In this document: positions 15,693 through 23,214 of the stretch, piece after piece
Numbering within the stretch: the stretch's first letter is position 1
Layout of the letters: every line of letters begins with the position of its first letter
DNA from: a virus
Length of the DNA stretch: 31,989 nt
Reading direction: 5' to 3' (one strand)
Virus record (IMG/VR): IMGVR_UViG_3300046001_011626
Location: 1-31,989 of that record
Program-made: the position numbers and the translations under genes
The notes under the pieces: generated by a model
What the model was told of the DNA's origin: nothing
Database searches by the model: none
What the model saw: only the letters and a program-made list of their open reading frames with translations

Positions 15693-16139
15693 TTAGATCA
15701 CCTGCACCACAGCCGCTTGGTTGGATACATCCGCAGGCGCAAAGCGCGGATTGAGGCCATGCACCTGGGCTGAGGTCTGGCTTGGTGCCACACCCACCGT
15801 GAGTAACAGGCGAACAAAGCCAAAACCGTTCACCGTGTCGAGCTCTTCGGGCTTGACGTTGATCAGCACCTGCTTGTTGTCGCCTGTGGCTTTGACGATC
15901 TGAGTGATCGCTTTGCCAGTGATGTCCTTGGCACTTGTGCCCGAGCTGTCCAGGGCCTGCTGCAACTTGGCGTCTACGGTGGCACTGGTGCCCAAGACGC
16001 CGGTTTGGACCAAAGAGAGAAAGCCGTGGTGGTTGGCCACAGAAACCCAGCCCGTGGTCACAGTTCCCACCGCTTGCGCGGCAGGGTCGATGGTGGCGAG
16101 GACTGAGAGCAGTTCGCTGCCTTTTGCATTGGGAAACAT
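15693..16139 (-). CDS. Capsid-adjacent phage protein of unknown function
   Basis: This is a 148-residue protein between major capsid and connector genes. No named domain is recognised. The sequence has repeated beta-type segments: TVTTGWVSVANHHGFLSLVQTG, then SATVDAKLQQALDSSGT, then LINVKPEELDTVNGFGFVRLLLTVG. It resembles conserved proteins found beside HK97 capsids in other betaproteobacterial prophages. The position and beta-rich, non-secreted nature suggest a capsid decoration or accessory head protein; this is inference. AAAGGAAT precedes ATG 16139. The 39 bases upstream contain a six-pair inverted repeat (TTAGCC/GGCTAA) without a T-tract. Confidence 0.68.
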   Translation of the reverse strand: MFPNAKGSELLSVLATIDPAAQAVGTVTTGWVSVANHHGFLSLVQTGVLGTSATVDAKLQQALDSSGTSAKDITGKAITQIVKATGDNKQVLINVKPEELDTVNGFGFVRLLLTVGVAPSQTSAQVHGLNPRFAPADVSNQAAVVQVI

Positions 16140-16178
16140 GTGTTTATTCCTTTGAGGTTGTTAGCCTGCGCGGGCTAA

Positions 16179-17528
16179 TCAGCGCGCGCCGAGTTGAATG
16201 AAAGGCGACATCGTTGTGCTGCCTTTGGCAGGCGCGATCGCCGTGGCAATCTTCGATTGGCCATCCATGCGAAAAGTGGTTCGAAACGCGGTGAGATCCG
16301 CATCGAAGTACAAATGCATTGAGGTAGCCGTCTGCATGCCACCAGACTTGGTGATGGTCTGGTAGTACTTCAAATCCACCAACAAGATGTCACCCTGCGC
16401 GGAGAAGGTATTGGCGTGCTGCGACACGAACACCGGCCTGCCCAGCAGCGTGCCGTAGGGTGAGACCTGAATGCTGCCGACGTTCAATCCAGTGGGCAAG
16501 TAGATCGGGTAGTTACCCAAGGTCAGGGTGAACAGCGCTGGCAGCACGTCGTTGTTGACGATCCAAACCGCATTGGCAAATGAGCCCGTCGGCAGACGTG
16601 CAATCATCTTGGCCAAGTTTTGCGCAACCAGGGTTTGCGTCGTCTGGCCTGACTCTTTGGCCACGGTCACCGTCGCGCCCGCATTGAGCGCCCCAACCGG
16701 TACGCCAGAGCCCGAGCCGAACAGAATCGACTCATTGGTTTTCCAGCGAATGGACAGTGCGATTTTCTCGGGGAGATAGGTTGACAAGGCATTCGCATCC
16801 TCTAACAACTCATCGGTCGTTGGCACCAAAGCCATCAACTTCTTCAAACGCAAAGTCGACAGCCCCAACACCGGCTTGCTGGTCACAGCTGGCGCCGCTT
16901 CGCCTTGCCAGTACGCACGCACGCCATTGGTTCCCCAAGGCGTCGTCTCGTCCTTGGGAAAAGCCATGGTGTTGCCGCTGATCTCCACGTTGTCGGTGAG
17001 CGGCAGCAGCGAGTCTTCGCCCAACGACAGCTGGAAAATCTCCTTGGAGAACTGAGGGGGTACAAAAAAGCCGCCATCTTGACCGGAGCCTTCACCGCCG
17101 AAGGTGCTTGGGGCCGCAGCGCCACGCCCGCTTCCAATGAGCAGGCGATCGTCAATCGGGTTGCCTGGCTTTTGCGCATGGCAAACGTTTTGCAAAAAGT
17201 CACCCAAGCTTTGAAAGCCATGTTTGGGATCGAGTTCGCGGTTGTCGCTCACCAACACATTGGGGAAAACAGATCCATGACCGGCACCTGAATGGGTGCC
17301 CATATGAGCACCCATGTGTGCGCCCATCTGGGCCTCCTCAGCAATCAAGGCCGCTTCGCGGTTGATGGCCGCTGTAGTGGCTTCGATTCGGCTTTTGAGT
17401 CCGTTAAATTTCTCAACATCCTCGTCCGTTAGATCTCGGTTTTCTTGAGCGGCGGTGTCGGTTAAGGCACGCGCCTCTTTGACAAGATCAGACTTGCGAG
17501 CTTGAAGCTCGCGCAATTGCTTACTCAT
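16179..17528 (-). CDS. HK97-family major capsid protein
   Basis: This is a 449-residue capsid precursor. Residues 1-66 form a charged coiled coil (QLRELQARKSDLVKEARALTD and onward), the scaffold-like delta domain removed by the prohead protease. Residues 67-88 contain a short Gly/His/Met repeat (MGAHMGAHMGTH). The fold proper starts near residue 150 (GGFFVPPQFSKEIF) and contains typical HK97 phrases such as NESILFGSGSGVPVGAL and the C-terminal RTTFRMDGQ. ATG 17528 has GGAG about 11 bases upstream and gives the expected N-terminal coiled coil; the longer open frame would run through a terminator. A strong intrinsic terminator lies only 19 bases before the start. Confidence 0.93.
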   Translation of the reverse strand: MSKQLRELQARKSDLVKEARALTDTAAQENRDLTDEDVEKFNGLKSRIEATTAAINREAALIAEEAQMGAHMGAHMGTHSGAGHGSVFPNVLVSDNRELDPKHGFQSLGDFLQNVCHAQKPGNPIDDRLLIGSGRGAAAPSTFGGEGSGQDGGFFVPPQFSKEIFQLSLGEDSLLPLTDNVEISGNTMAFPKDETTPWGTNGVRAYWQGEAAPAVTSKPVLGLSTLRLKKLMALVPTTDELLEDANALSTYLPEKIALSIRWKTNESILFGSGSGVPVGALNAGATVTVAKESGQTTQTLVAQNLAKMIARLPTGSFANAVWIVNNDVLPALFTLTLGNYPIYLPTGLNVGSIQVSPYGTLLGRPVFVSQHANTFSAQGDILLVDLKYYQTITKSGGMQTATSMHLYFDADLTAFRTTFRMDGQSKIATAIAPAKGSTTMSPFIQLGAR

Positions 17529-17546
17529 GTGGGTTTCTCCAGACGT

Positions 17547-17568
17547 AAAAAAGCCACCTCTTGGCGGC
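17547..17568 (-). terminator. Intrinsic terminator upstream of capsid gene
   Basis: On the minus strand GCCGCC (17568-17563), loop AAGA and GGTGGC (17558-17553) form a compact six-pair stem with one G-U, followed by six T residues (17552-17547). It lies between protease and capsid genes and only 19 bases from the capsid start, so it either insulates capsid expression or works as an attenuator in late transcription. Confidence 0.7.
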
Positions 17569-17672
17569 GGAATTTGAAAAATTGAAAAATTGCGCAAGCT
17601 AATCACGCGTCAAGGTTGCGACCCACGGGTCGCGTTCAGAACTGGAGCTACTCAACGGAGCAACTCCTGAAA

Positions 17673-17693
17673 ACTACAAACTACAAACTACAA
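17673..17693 (-). repeat. Triple 7-base repeat giving stops in all three frames
   Basis: The minus strand has three tandem TTTGTAG units. The first TAG ends the S49 peptidase gene. Because seven is not a multiple of three, the three TAG codons (17690-17688, 17683-17681, 17676-17674) fall in all three reading frames. Confidence 0.8.
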
Positions 17694-18647
17694 AATCTGA
17701 AGCTCGGAGCGGGCTTGGGCCAACCGGGATGTTTTGAGCTTGGACGGAGGACTTAACTTGCCACTAGACGACGCATCTTTTTGCATCTTGCTCAAAACCT
17801 GATCGAAGCTGGCAATGCCATCGACCATGTTTTGCGCCAAGGCCGCGTCTGCCCCCAGAACCCGACCTTGGCCCATGCCGTCTCGAACCTGGGCAATTGG
17901 CAAATTTCGGCCTTTAGCGATGGCCTTGGTGAAGGCCAGGAAATAGTCATCCACACGGGATTGCATAAAGCCCTGCGCCTCCTCACTCAGAGGGGCGTAT
18001 GGATTGCCTTCTACTTTGAATTTCCCAGCCGAAATCAACGTGGGTGTAACGCCCTCGGCAGCAAGCGCCTGAGAGTAATCAAAGTGCGCTTGCCACACGC
18101 CAATGGAACCGACTTCGCCGCCGGCGGTGACATAGAACTCACTGGCTTGCGAACCGACCCAGTAAGCCGCCGATGCTGCCAGACTGTTGGCAATCGCCAC
18201 CACCGGCTTTTGTGAGCGGGCACTCAAAATGGCATCACCCAGTTCAGATACACCGTAGACACTGCCGCCAGGGCTGTCGATGTCCAGCAAGATCTGACTG
18301 ACCGCATCATCGGCAACGGCTTGTCTGATCATTTGGGTCACGATCTGCGTGCTAACCATGCCGGGGCCGGAAACGTCATCGACCATGTTGCCCCGCTGAG
18401 TGATGACGCCATAAATGGGGATGACGGCAATACCGCCGCCAGAAATCACAGCTGAGGTCTGCCGGCGTGTGTCACGCAGCACGCGGTCGGTTTGAATTTG
18501 GAACTTCGCCTCGTCACTGGCAGGCGTGCCTTGAGACCAGCGTGAAATGACGGAGGCCAGCGCACTCAAGCGCTCGGGCATCAAGGCCCATGGCGTTGCC
18601 AAAAATTCAGCGACTAAAAATTGGTTTTTCATAAGTTGGTTTTTCAT
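17688..18647 (-). CDS. S49 family serine peptidase (prohead protease, SppA-like)
   Basis: This 319-residue protease matures the capsid by removing the delta domain. The ClpP/SppA fold is seen from ISGGGIAVIPIYGVIT (residues 69-84), through LDIDSPGGSVYG (121-132), to the nucleophile Ser159 in SLAASAAYW. The partner Lys lies in SAGKFKVEGNPY (209 or 211), and GGEVGSIGV (176-184) is the usual surrounding motif. No signal peptide is present, as expected for a phage form. ATG 18647 overlaps the portal stop as ATGA. The start region is a 15-base tandem duplication (ATGAAAAACCAA twice), so ATG 18632 is an alternative that removes five residues. Confidence 0.9.
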   Translation of the reverse strand: MKNQLMKNQFLVAEFLATPWALMPERLSALASVISRWSQGTPASDEAKFQIQTDRVLRDTRRQTSAVISGGGIAVIPIYGVITQRGNMVDDVSGPGMVSTQIVTQMIRQAVADDAVSQILLDIDSPGGSVYGVSELGDAILSARSQKPVVAIANSLAASAAYWVGSQASEFYVTAGGEVGSIGVWQAHFDYSQALAAEGVTPTLISAGKFKVEGNPYAPLSEEAQGFMQSRVDDYFLAFTKAIAKGRNLPIAQVRDGMGQGRVLGADAALAQNMVDGIASFDQVLSKMQKDASSSGKLSPPSKLKTSRLAQARSELQIL

Positions 18648-20188
18648 AAATTCAGTCCAAGCGAGACAAGTGATTGGGTGAGGCGCTTTTGATCTATTGG
18701 CTCGGCGACTTGGCTTTTGGCCCAAAGCTGAACTCGGTCTAGCGGTACGGCCAAGGCTTGTGAGATCAGCAAGATGTCTTTATCCGCCAAATGACCTGAT
18801 CCGCTAATTCGACGAGCAAGGCGCTCCGAGGTCGTTTGAACAAGGGCGTGAAATCGGTCGTTGTGCCGGGCTTTGCTGGCATCCGTCGGGGACTCGGATT
18901 TTTTTTTCGCCGGTGGCTCTGCACCCTCTGCTGGTGCTCCTGCTTGTGTTGCTGCTTGAGCCTTGTCCTCCAAAACCTCTGCGGCATCTTCTTCAACCAT
19001 ATTGAGCGGGCGCAGTGGCTGATCCAAGCCGTCAAGCGGATTCAAGTTTTCGGCAATGCGCGCTTCGTTGCGCGTGAGCCAGCCGTTTTGAATCCCGCTT
19101 TGGTAGTAGCTCGAGCGGCTGGACGCATCGCCGCGCATCAGGTTGGCGAAATCAAACTCGACTTCGATGTCGTCCCGCTCCAGCAGCAACTCTGACTCTA
19201 TGCTGGCCTCCCAGCGCTCTGCCCAAGGTGTCATGGTGTGCATGACGAACTCCAGGCTCTGCTGCTCGATGTTGGAGAACGTGGCGCGCTCAAGGTCGGC
19301 AATCATGTGCGGCGGCACGCGAAAGAGGCGTGCGATGTCGGTGATCTGAAACTTGCGCAGCTCCAAAAACTGCGCGTCTTTGTTGGTGACGCCGACTTCG
19401 TGAAACTTCATGCCGTTTTCCAGCACCAGGACCTTGCCCCGGTTGGCACCGGACTGCGCCTGCTGGTAGGACTCGCGAAACACCTTCTTGGCTTCGCTGT
19501 CCTTGAAGGAACCCGGAAACTCAATCCAGCCGCCGGTCGGCTTGGCGTCGTTGGCAAAGAAGCGCGCGCCGTAGTCCTGTGCGGCCAGCGCCATCCCGAG
19601 GTTTTCTCGGGCTAGTTCAATCGGGCTCATGCCCATCAAGCCGTCTGAGGACAGGCCGCGCAGGTGCCAGACCTCGCCTCTGGGCATGATGACCACAGTG
19701 CCCGCCCGGTCAGTGACGCGGTAGCGGTATTCGCCCGAGGGCAGCAACTCGATCTTGACCCGGTCCGGATGGATCGGCATCAGCTCAGTGATTTCGCCAC
19801 GCGGGTTGGTCATGATCTGGTTGTAAGCGTTGCCGCGCAAAGCTAAGTGGCCTTGCAGCATCTCGCGCCACTCGAAAGGATTTTGAAACCGGTTCGGCCG
19901 CTTGCCCATCAAGCGATAGAGCCAGTGGTCCGTCACCCTGTCCTTGCCGCCATCCGGGCGGCGCTGGTAGATCACCAAGGGCAGCGAGGCCATGGTCTCG
20001 GCCAGGATGCGTACGCAGGCGTAAACAGCCGCCAAGCGCAGTGCGCTGTCAGGCGAGACGCGCATGCCACTACCAGTACGGGCGGAGGCTGAATCAAAAA
20101 AGAAGTCGCCCCAAGGCGAGCGATCTCCACCGGAGGCGTTGGGACCACTGGATCCTCGCAAGCGATCAAAAAAGCTAAGCAGTCCCAT
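18644..20188 (-). CDS. HK97-family portal protein
   Basis: This 514-residue protein forms the dodecameric DNA entry ring at one capsid vertex. Family marks are SALRLAAVYACVRILAETMASLPL (residues about 44-67), LYRLMGKRPNRFQNPFEW (89-106), HLALRGNAYNQI, GMKFHEVGVTNKDAQFLELRKFQ and the RLFRVPPHMI segment. The C-terminal 100 residues are low-complexity (Ala/Glu/Lys with PPAKKKSES), probably flexible, and end in a helix that may contact the protease or scaffold. ATG 20188 is four bases after the terminase stop and has a weak ribosome binding site, so coupling to terminase is likely. The stop overlaps the S49 peptidase start. Confidence 0.92.
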   Translation of the reverse strand: MGLLSFFDRLRGSSGPNASGGDRSPWGDFFFDSASARTGSGMRVSPDSALRLAAVYACVRILAETMASLPLVIYQRRPDGGKDRVTDHWLYRLMGKRPNRFQNPFEWREMLQGHLALRGNAYNQIMTNPRGEITELMPIHPDRVKIELLPSGEYRYRVTDRAGTVVIMPRGEVWHLRGLSSDGLMGMSPIELARENLGMALAAQDYGARFFANDAKPTGGWIEFPGSFKDSEAKKVFRESYQQAQSGANRGKVLVLENGMKFHEVGVTNKDAQFLELRKFQITDIARLFRVPPHMIADLERATFSNIEQQSLEFVMHTMTPWAERWEASIESELLLERDDIEVEFDFANLMRGDASSRSSYYQSGIQNGWLTRNEARIAENLNPLDGLDQPLRPLNMVEEDAAEVLEDKAQAATQAGAPAEGAEPPAKKKSESPTDASKARHNDRFHALVQTTSERLARRISGSGHLADKDILLISQALAVPLDRVQLWAKSQVAEPIDQKRLTQSLVSLGLNL

Positions 20189-20192
20189 AGGT

Positions 20193-21911
20193 TTAGAGCA
20201 ACACCAATTCGTAGTCAGACCCCAGCACCACCGAGTCGCCCGGTTTGATCGCACGCGCGAGCGCCATGATCAGTGCCACGATGCCGTCGATCTTGTTTTC
20301 TGCTCGCTCCTTGCGTGGGTAAATGTTGTCTTTGGCGTCTAGGTGAGCCACCACGTTGCTGACCATCCAGCCCAGCACTGGATCGCCGTCGTGAACCAAT
20401 TTCTTTTGAAGCACCAAGGCCTCTAACGTCTTCATGGGCTCTGAGAAATTCAGCACCGTGGGACGCACTTCAATCATGGGCAGGCCCTCACTCATCATTC
20501 GGGTCGAGAGTTGCGTCGCCTGGAATGGATCAAAGGCAACGGCCTGCACCGCAAATCGCGAGGACAGGTCGTTCAGGTCCGCTTCAATCCAACTGAAATC
20601 AATCACATTGCCCGGCGTGACCGTCAGCCTTCCCGTATGCATCCAGCCCGCGTACTGGCTGTTGCCGTTGGCGTTGACCGTGTCTTCCGGCAGGTAATAC
20701 TTCCCAAAGACCGCGAACGCGTCGGCCATCTCGGGGTGGGCAAACACAACCACCAAGGCTGCAATGTCCGTCTTGCTGGCCAAGTCCAATCCGATCCAGC
20801 AGGGCTGACCCACAAACGATTCAATGACGAGGTCTTGGTCGGCACAGGCATCCCACGAGCGCATGTCCATCCATGCGGTGTCGGCGTTGACCCACTCGTT
20901 CAAGTGCTTGGTCTTGAAGTTGTTCATCGCACTGGGCAACTGCATGGCCTTAGCTTGGAGAGGTCCCAGAATTTCCGGGCGCACCGAGATACCCCAGTTG
21001 GGATTGGCTTTCATCAGCGAGTCTTCGCTGGTCCAGTCGTCCCCGTCATCCAGGCCGTAGACGATGCCAAACTGGCTGTCGTCTTCGAACACACCATCCA
21101 GCAACCGGGTCACAAAGGTGCGCACCTCGTAGCAAATGCCAGAGCGGTTGCTACCGGCGGTGGTGATCACCCACAGCAGTGAGTTGTCTCGCTTGCCGGT
21201 ACCGGTCTCAACCACGTCGTAGACGGTGCGGGTTTTGTGGGCGTGCAATTCATCAATGCAGCCGAAGTGAATGTTCAGACCATCGAGCGTTGAGCCCTCC
21301 GCTGAAAGCGCTTCAAACTTGGAGCCGGTCTGCAGCACGTTCATGTTGTGCGCACCGACGTTGACAGAAAACCGACTGCGAAAGCCCTGCGATCTGCGCG
21401 CCATGGTCTGCGCATCGCCAAACACGATGCGCGCTTGGTCGCGGGTGGTGGCTAGCGAGTAAACCTCAGCCCCGCCTTCGCCGTCGGCAGCCAGCATGTA
21501 CAGCGCAAGGGCAGAAGACAAGGTCGACTTGGCGTTGCCGCGCGGCACTTCAATATAAGAGCGCCGAAAGCGGCGGTTGCCCTCGGGTTTGACCCAACCA
21601 AACACGGTGGTCAGGATGAACACCTGCCAAGGCTCCAGCTTAATCGTCTCGCCTGCCAGCGGTCCTTTGACGTGGGGCAACCGCTCAATGAATGCGCACA
21701 GGTTGTCGGCGGGGTGAAATGCTTGGCCATCCTTGGTTGTGAGCTTCGGGTTGAAGCGATAAGGGCTGTCTTTGCCTTTGAACCGGTTCAGGTCTGCCAG
21801 TTGGCGCTCGCAGGCGCGTTGTACCCACTTGCAGGTCAGGATTTTCCCGGTCACGACGTCTTTGGCGTACTGACGGGCGATGGCAGCGTAATCAAGTTTG
21901 GCCATCGCCAT
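20193..21911 (-). CDS. terL: Terminase large subunit
   Basis: This 572-residue packaging motor cuts concatemers and pumps DNA into proheads. The ATPase has a Walker A-like PRGNAKS (123-129), Walker B CIDELHAH with D220-E221, and a coupling segment WVITTAGS (247-254). The RNase H-like nuclease domain begins at WIGLDLASKTDIAAL (D376) and includes AFDPFQATQL. It fits the Terminase_1 / HK97 gp2-like group. ATG 21911 shares a base with the small-subunit stop (TGATG); ATG 21905 is a minor alternative. With an HNH endonuclease and P27-type small subunit next to it, cos-type packaging is expected. Confidence 0.95.
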   Translation of the reverse strand: MAMAKLDYAAIARQYAKDVVTGKILTCKWVQRACERQLADLNRFKGKDSPYRFNPKLTTKDGQAFHPADNLCAFIERLPHVKGPLAGETIKLEPWQVFILTTVFGWVKPEGNRRFRRSYIEVPRGNAKSTLSSALALYMLAADGEGGAEVYSLATTRDQARIVFGDAQTMARRSQGFRSRFSVNVGAHNMNVLQTGSKFEALSAEGSTLDGLNIHFGCIDELHAHKTRTVYDVVETGTGKRDNSLLWVITTAGSNRSGICYEVRTFVTRLLDGVFEDDSQFGIVYGLDDGDDWTSEDSLMKANPNWGISVRPEILGPLQAKAMQLPSAMNNFKTKHLNEWVNADTAWMDMRSWDACADQDLVIESFVGQPCWIGLDLASKTDIAALVVVFAHPEMADAFAVFGKYYLPEDTVNANGNSQYAGWMHTGRLTVTPGNVIDFSWIEADLNDLSSRFAVQAVAFDPFQATQLSTRMMSEGLPMIEVRPTVLNFSEPMKTLEALVLQKKLVHDGDPVLGWMVSNVVAHLDAKDNIYPRKERAENKIDGIVALIMALARAIKPGDSVVLGSDYELVLL

Positions 21912-22375
21912 CAACCCGCAATATCGGCCCAAGGGTCGTTATCCCTTGGGACATCACTGGGTGCCGAAATCCGTGAACGTGCCGCAGGGGTGAAACCCAT
22001 CTCGGTCTCGTAGACCTTCATTTCCATGGCCAGCTCGCGGATCACGTCCATCAGTGGCGAGCGACGCAAGATGCCGCTGGGTGTCTTGATGATCATCCCC
22101 GAGACACCGGCACGGTTGATCTTGGCCAGCGCCTCGCGGTACAGCCCTGAGCAATTGGCCCAACGTTCCAGCACCGCACCATCCAGCGCAGACAAAAGTC
22201 CGGGCGGCGAATTGGCAACCGCGTAGTTCCATGCCTCCTTGGCTACGTCGCTCATGTAGTCGGGCGGCGTGCACAGCGCCGTTGTAGGCCGAGGCTCGTG
22301 GGGGTTGGTCCGGCATTTCTGCACGGTGCCTTTGATCTGCTTGATTGCTAGCGGAAGCGGCTTACGACCGGCCAT
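21911..22375 (-). CDS. terS: Terminase small subunit, P27 family
   Basis: This 154-residue DNA-recognition subunit binds the packaging site and hands it to TerL. The start MAGRKPLPLAIKQIKGT and the following PPDYMSDVAKEAWNYAV are classic for the P27 family. A helix-rich centre (LDGAVLERWANCSGLYREAL) and GILRRSPLMDVIRELAMEM complete it, with an acidic C-terminal tail. The length is normal. The ribosome binding site is poor, which may limit translation. Upstream lies a 120-base interval with a palindrome flanked by direct repeats, the likely packaging site. Confidence 0.92.
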   Translation of the reverse strand: MAGRKPLPLAIKQIKGTVQKCRTNPHEPRPTTALCTPPDYMSDVAKEAWNYAVANSPPGLLSALDGAVLERWANCSGLYREALAKINRAGVSGMIIKTPSGILRRSPLMDVIRELAMEMKVYETEMGFTPAARSRISAPSDVPRDNDPWADIAG

Positions 22376-22448
22376 GAGGGTGGACTCAATTCTTCAAAAA
22401 AATGTTTTCAATTTGCACGCGCAAAAATCTGTGCAGGCGCACGCATCG

Positions 22449-22498
22449 CCAGCCTCAGGATGCAGAGATTTGACCCCCCTAGGGGTCCCCCAGCCTCA
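22449..22498. other. Candidate packaging (cos) region between HNH and small terminase genes
   Basis: A GC-rich inverted repeat GACCCC-CCTA-GGGGTC (22472-22487) is flanked by two direct copies of CCAGCCTCA (22449-22457 and 22490-22498). A second small inverted repeat, TTTGC-ACGC-GCAAA, lies nearer terS (about 22418-22431). HNH-plus-P27 terminase phages usually carry cos at this location. The repeats are seen; cos function is inference. Confidence 0.4.
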
Positions 22499-22870
22499 CC
22501 CACTTTTAATGCGCTGTGCACGCTCTTTTGCGGACTTGGCGTTGTGATCAGACACGCATAACGACTGCAGGTTTTCAGGGTCAAACCGAGCACCGCCCTG
22601 TTTGATCGGCATCACGTGGTCCACGACTACGGCTGGCACCACGCGGCCACGCACCTCACACGCGCAGCACACCGGGTACTGACGCAGGAAAGCGGCACGC
22701 ACCGCACGCCACTGCGCTGATTGATAGAACCCCAGCTCCGCATCAAAGCTGCGCCGGGTACGACCGTAGTCACGGTGCACCGTTTTGCGATGGGTATCGC
22801 AATAGCCGGGCCTTGCCAACACAGCAGCACAACCGGGGTGTCTGCAAGGGGTTGGCGCTGACAGTGGCAT
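22496..22870 (-). CDS. HNH endonuclease next to terminase
   Basis: This 124-residue metal-dependent nuclease helps terminase cleave cos in HK97-type phages. The HNH motif is clear: VDHVMPIKQGG, NLQSLC and SDHNAKSAKER. Cysteine pairs (CRHPGC near the N-terminus, YCDTH, VCCAC) probably bind zinc. ATG 22870 is preferred since homologues begin close to the PTPCRHPGC motif; ATG 22903 would add 11 residues with no family resemblance. It is the last leftward gene before the rightward accessory island, so its promoter probably lies in 22871-22991. Confidence 0.9.
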   Translation of the reverse strand: MPLSAPTPCRHPGCAAVLARPGYCDTHRKTVHRDYGRTRRSFDAELGFYQSAQWRAVRAAFLRQYPVCCACEVRGRVVPAVVVDHVMPIKQGGARFDPENLQSLCVSDHNAKSAKERAQRIKSG

Positions 22871-22906
22871 GAAGTCGACAGTCTTAAAAATATTTGCATT
22901 CATTTG

Positions 22907-22962
22907 CAGGACTTGCAGGTTCAGGACTTGGCTTTACTTGTGTTCAGAGCGTTCATACGAAC
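22907..22962. promoter_or_regulatory. Divergent intergenic region with possible operator repeats
   Basis: Between the HNH gene (leftward) and the DUF6900 gene (rightward) lie two direct copies of CAGGACTTG (22907-22915 and 22922-22930, spaced 15 bases) and an inverted repeat GTTC-ATAC-GAAC (22951-22962). No well-matched -35/-10 pair can be named. A regulator-binding role is inference from the divergent position. Confidence 0.3.
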
Positions 22963-22991
22963 ACCAGCAACAACCCAAAGGAAAAGCAATC

Positions 22992-23201
22992 ATGACCAGC
23001 AGCAACAACAGCACCCGAGACCAGCAACTCCAGCAAATCGCGCTGGACCACATGTTTATCGCAACGCTTGAGACCCGCAGCAGCGACAGCCTCGACTTCC
23101 ATGACGTGAGCGTCTGGGCCATCAAGACCGCCTTGCAAGCCGCCTTTGAGGCAGGCCGCAACGCCACTACCAACCATTCACAAACCCAACCTAAAAAGTA
23201 A
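22992..23201 (+). CDS. DUF6900 domain protein
   Basis: This is a 69-residue cytoplasmic protein. Nearly all of it is the DUF6900 pattern: QLQQIALDHMFIATLETRSSD, LDFHDVSVWAIKTALQAAFEAG. Members are small proteins found in phages, plasmids and integrative elements; their function is unknown. ATG 22992 has AAAGGA upstream at somewhat long spacing. It is the first of four short rightward genes with small intervals, forming an accessory operon opposite in direction to the phage structural genes. Confidence 0.75.
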   Translation: MTSSNNSTRDQQLQQIALDHMFIATLETRSSDSLDFHDVSVWAIKTALQAAFEAGRNATTNHSQTQPKK

Positions 23202-23214
23202 TCAGGAGATCGAC

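Noticed and set aside
20511-21182. Plus-strand 223-codon open frame
   Set aside because: It is antisense to the terminase large subunit, whose motifs are certain; the composition is that of a shadow frame.
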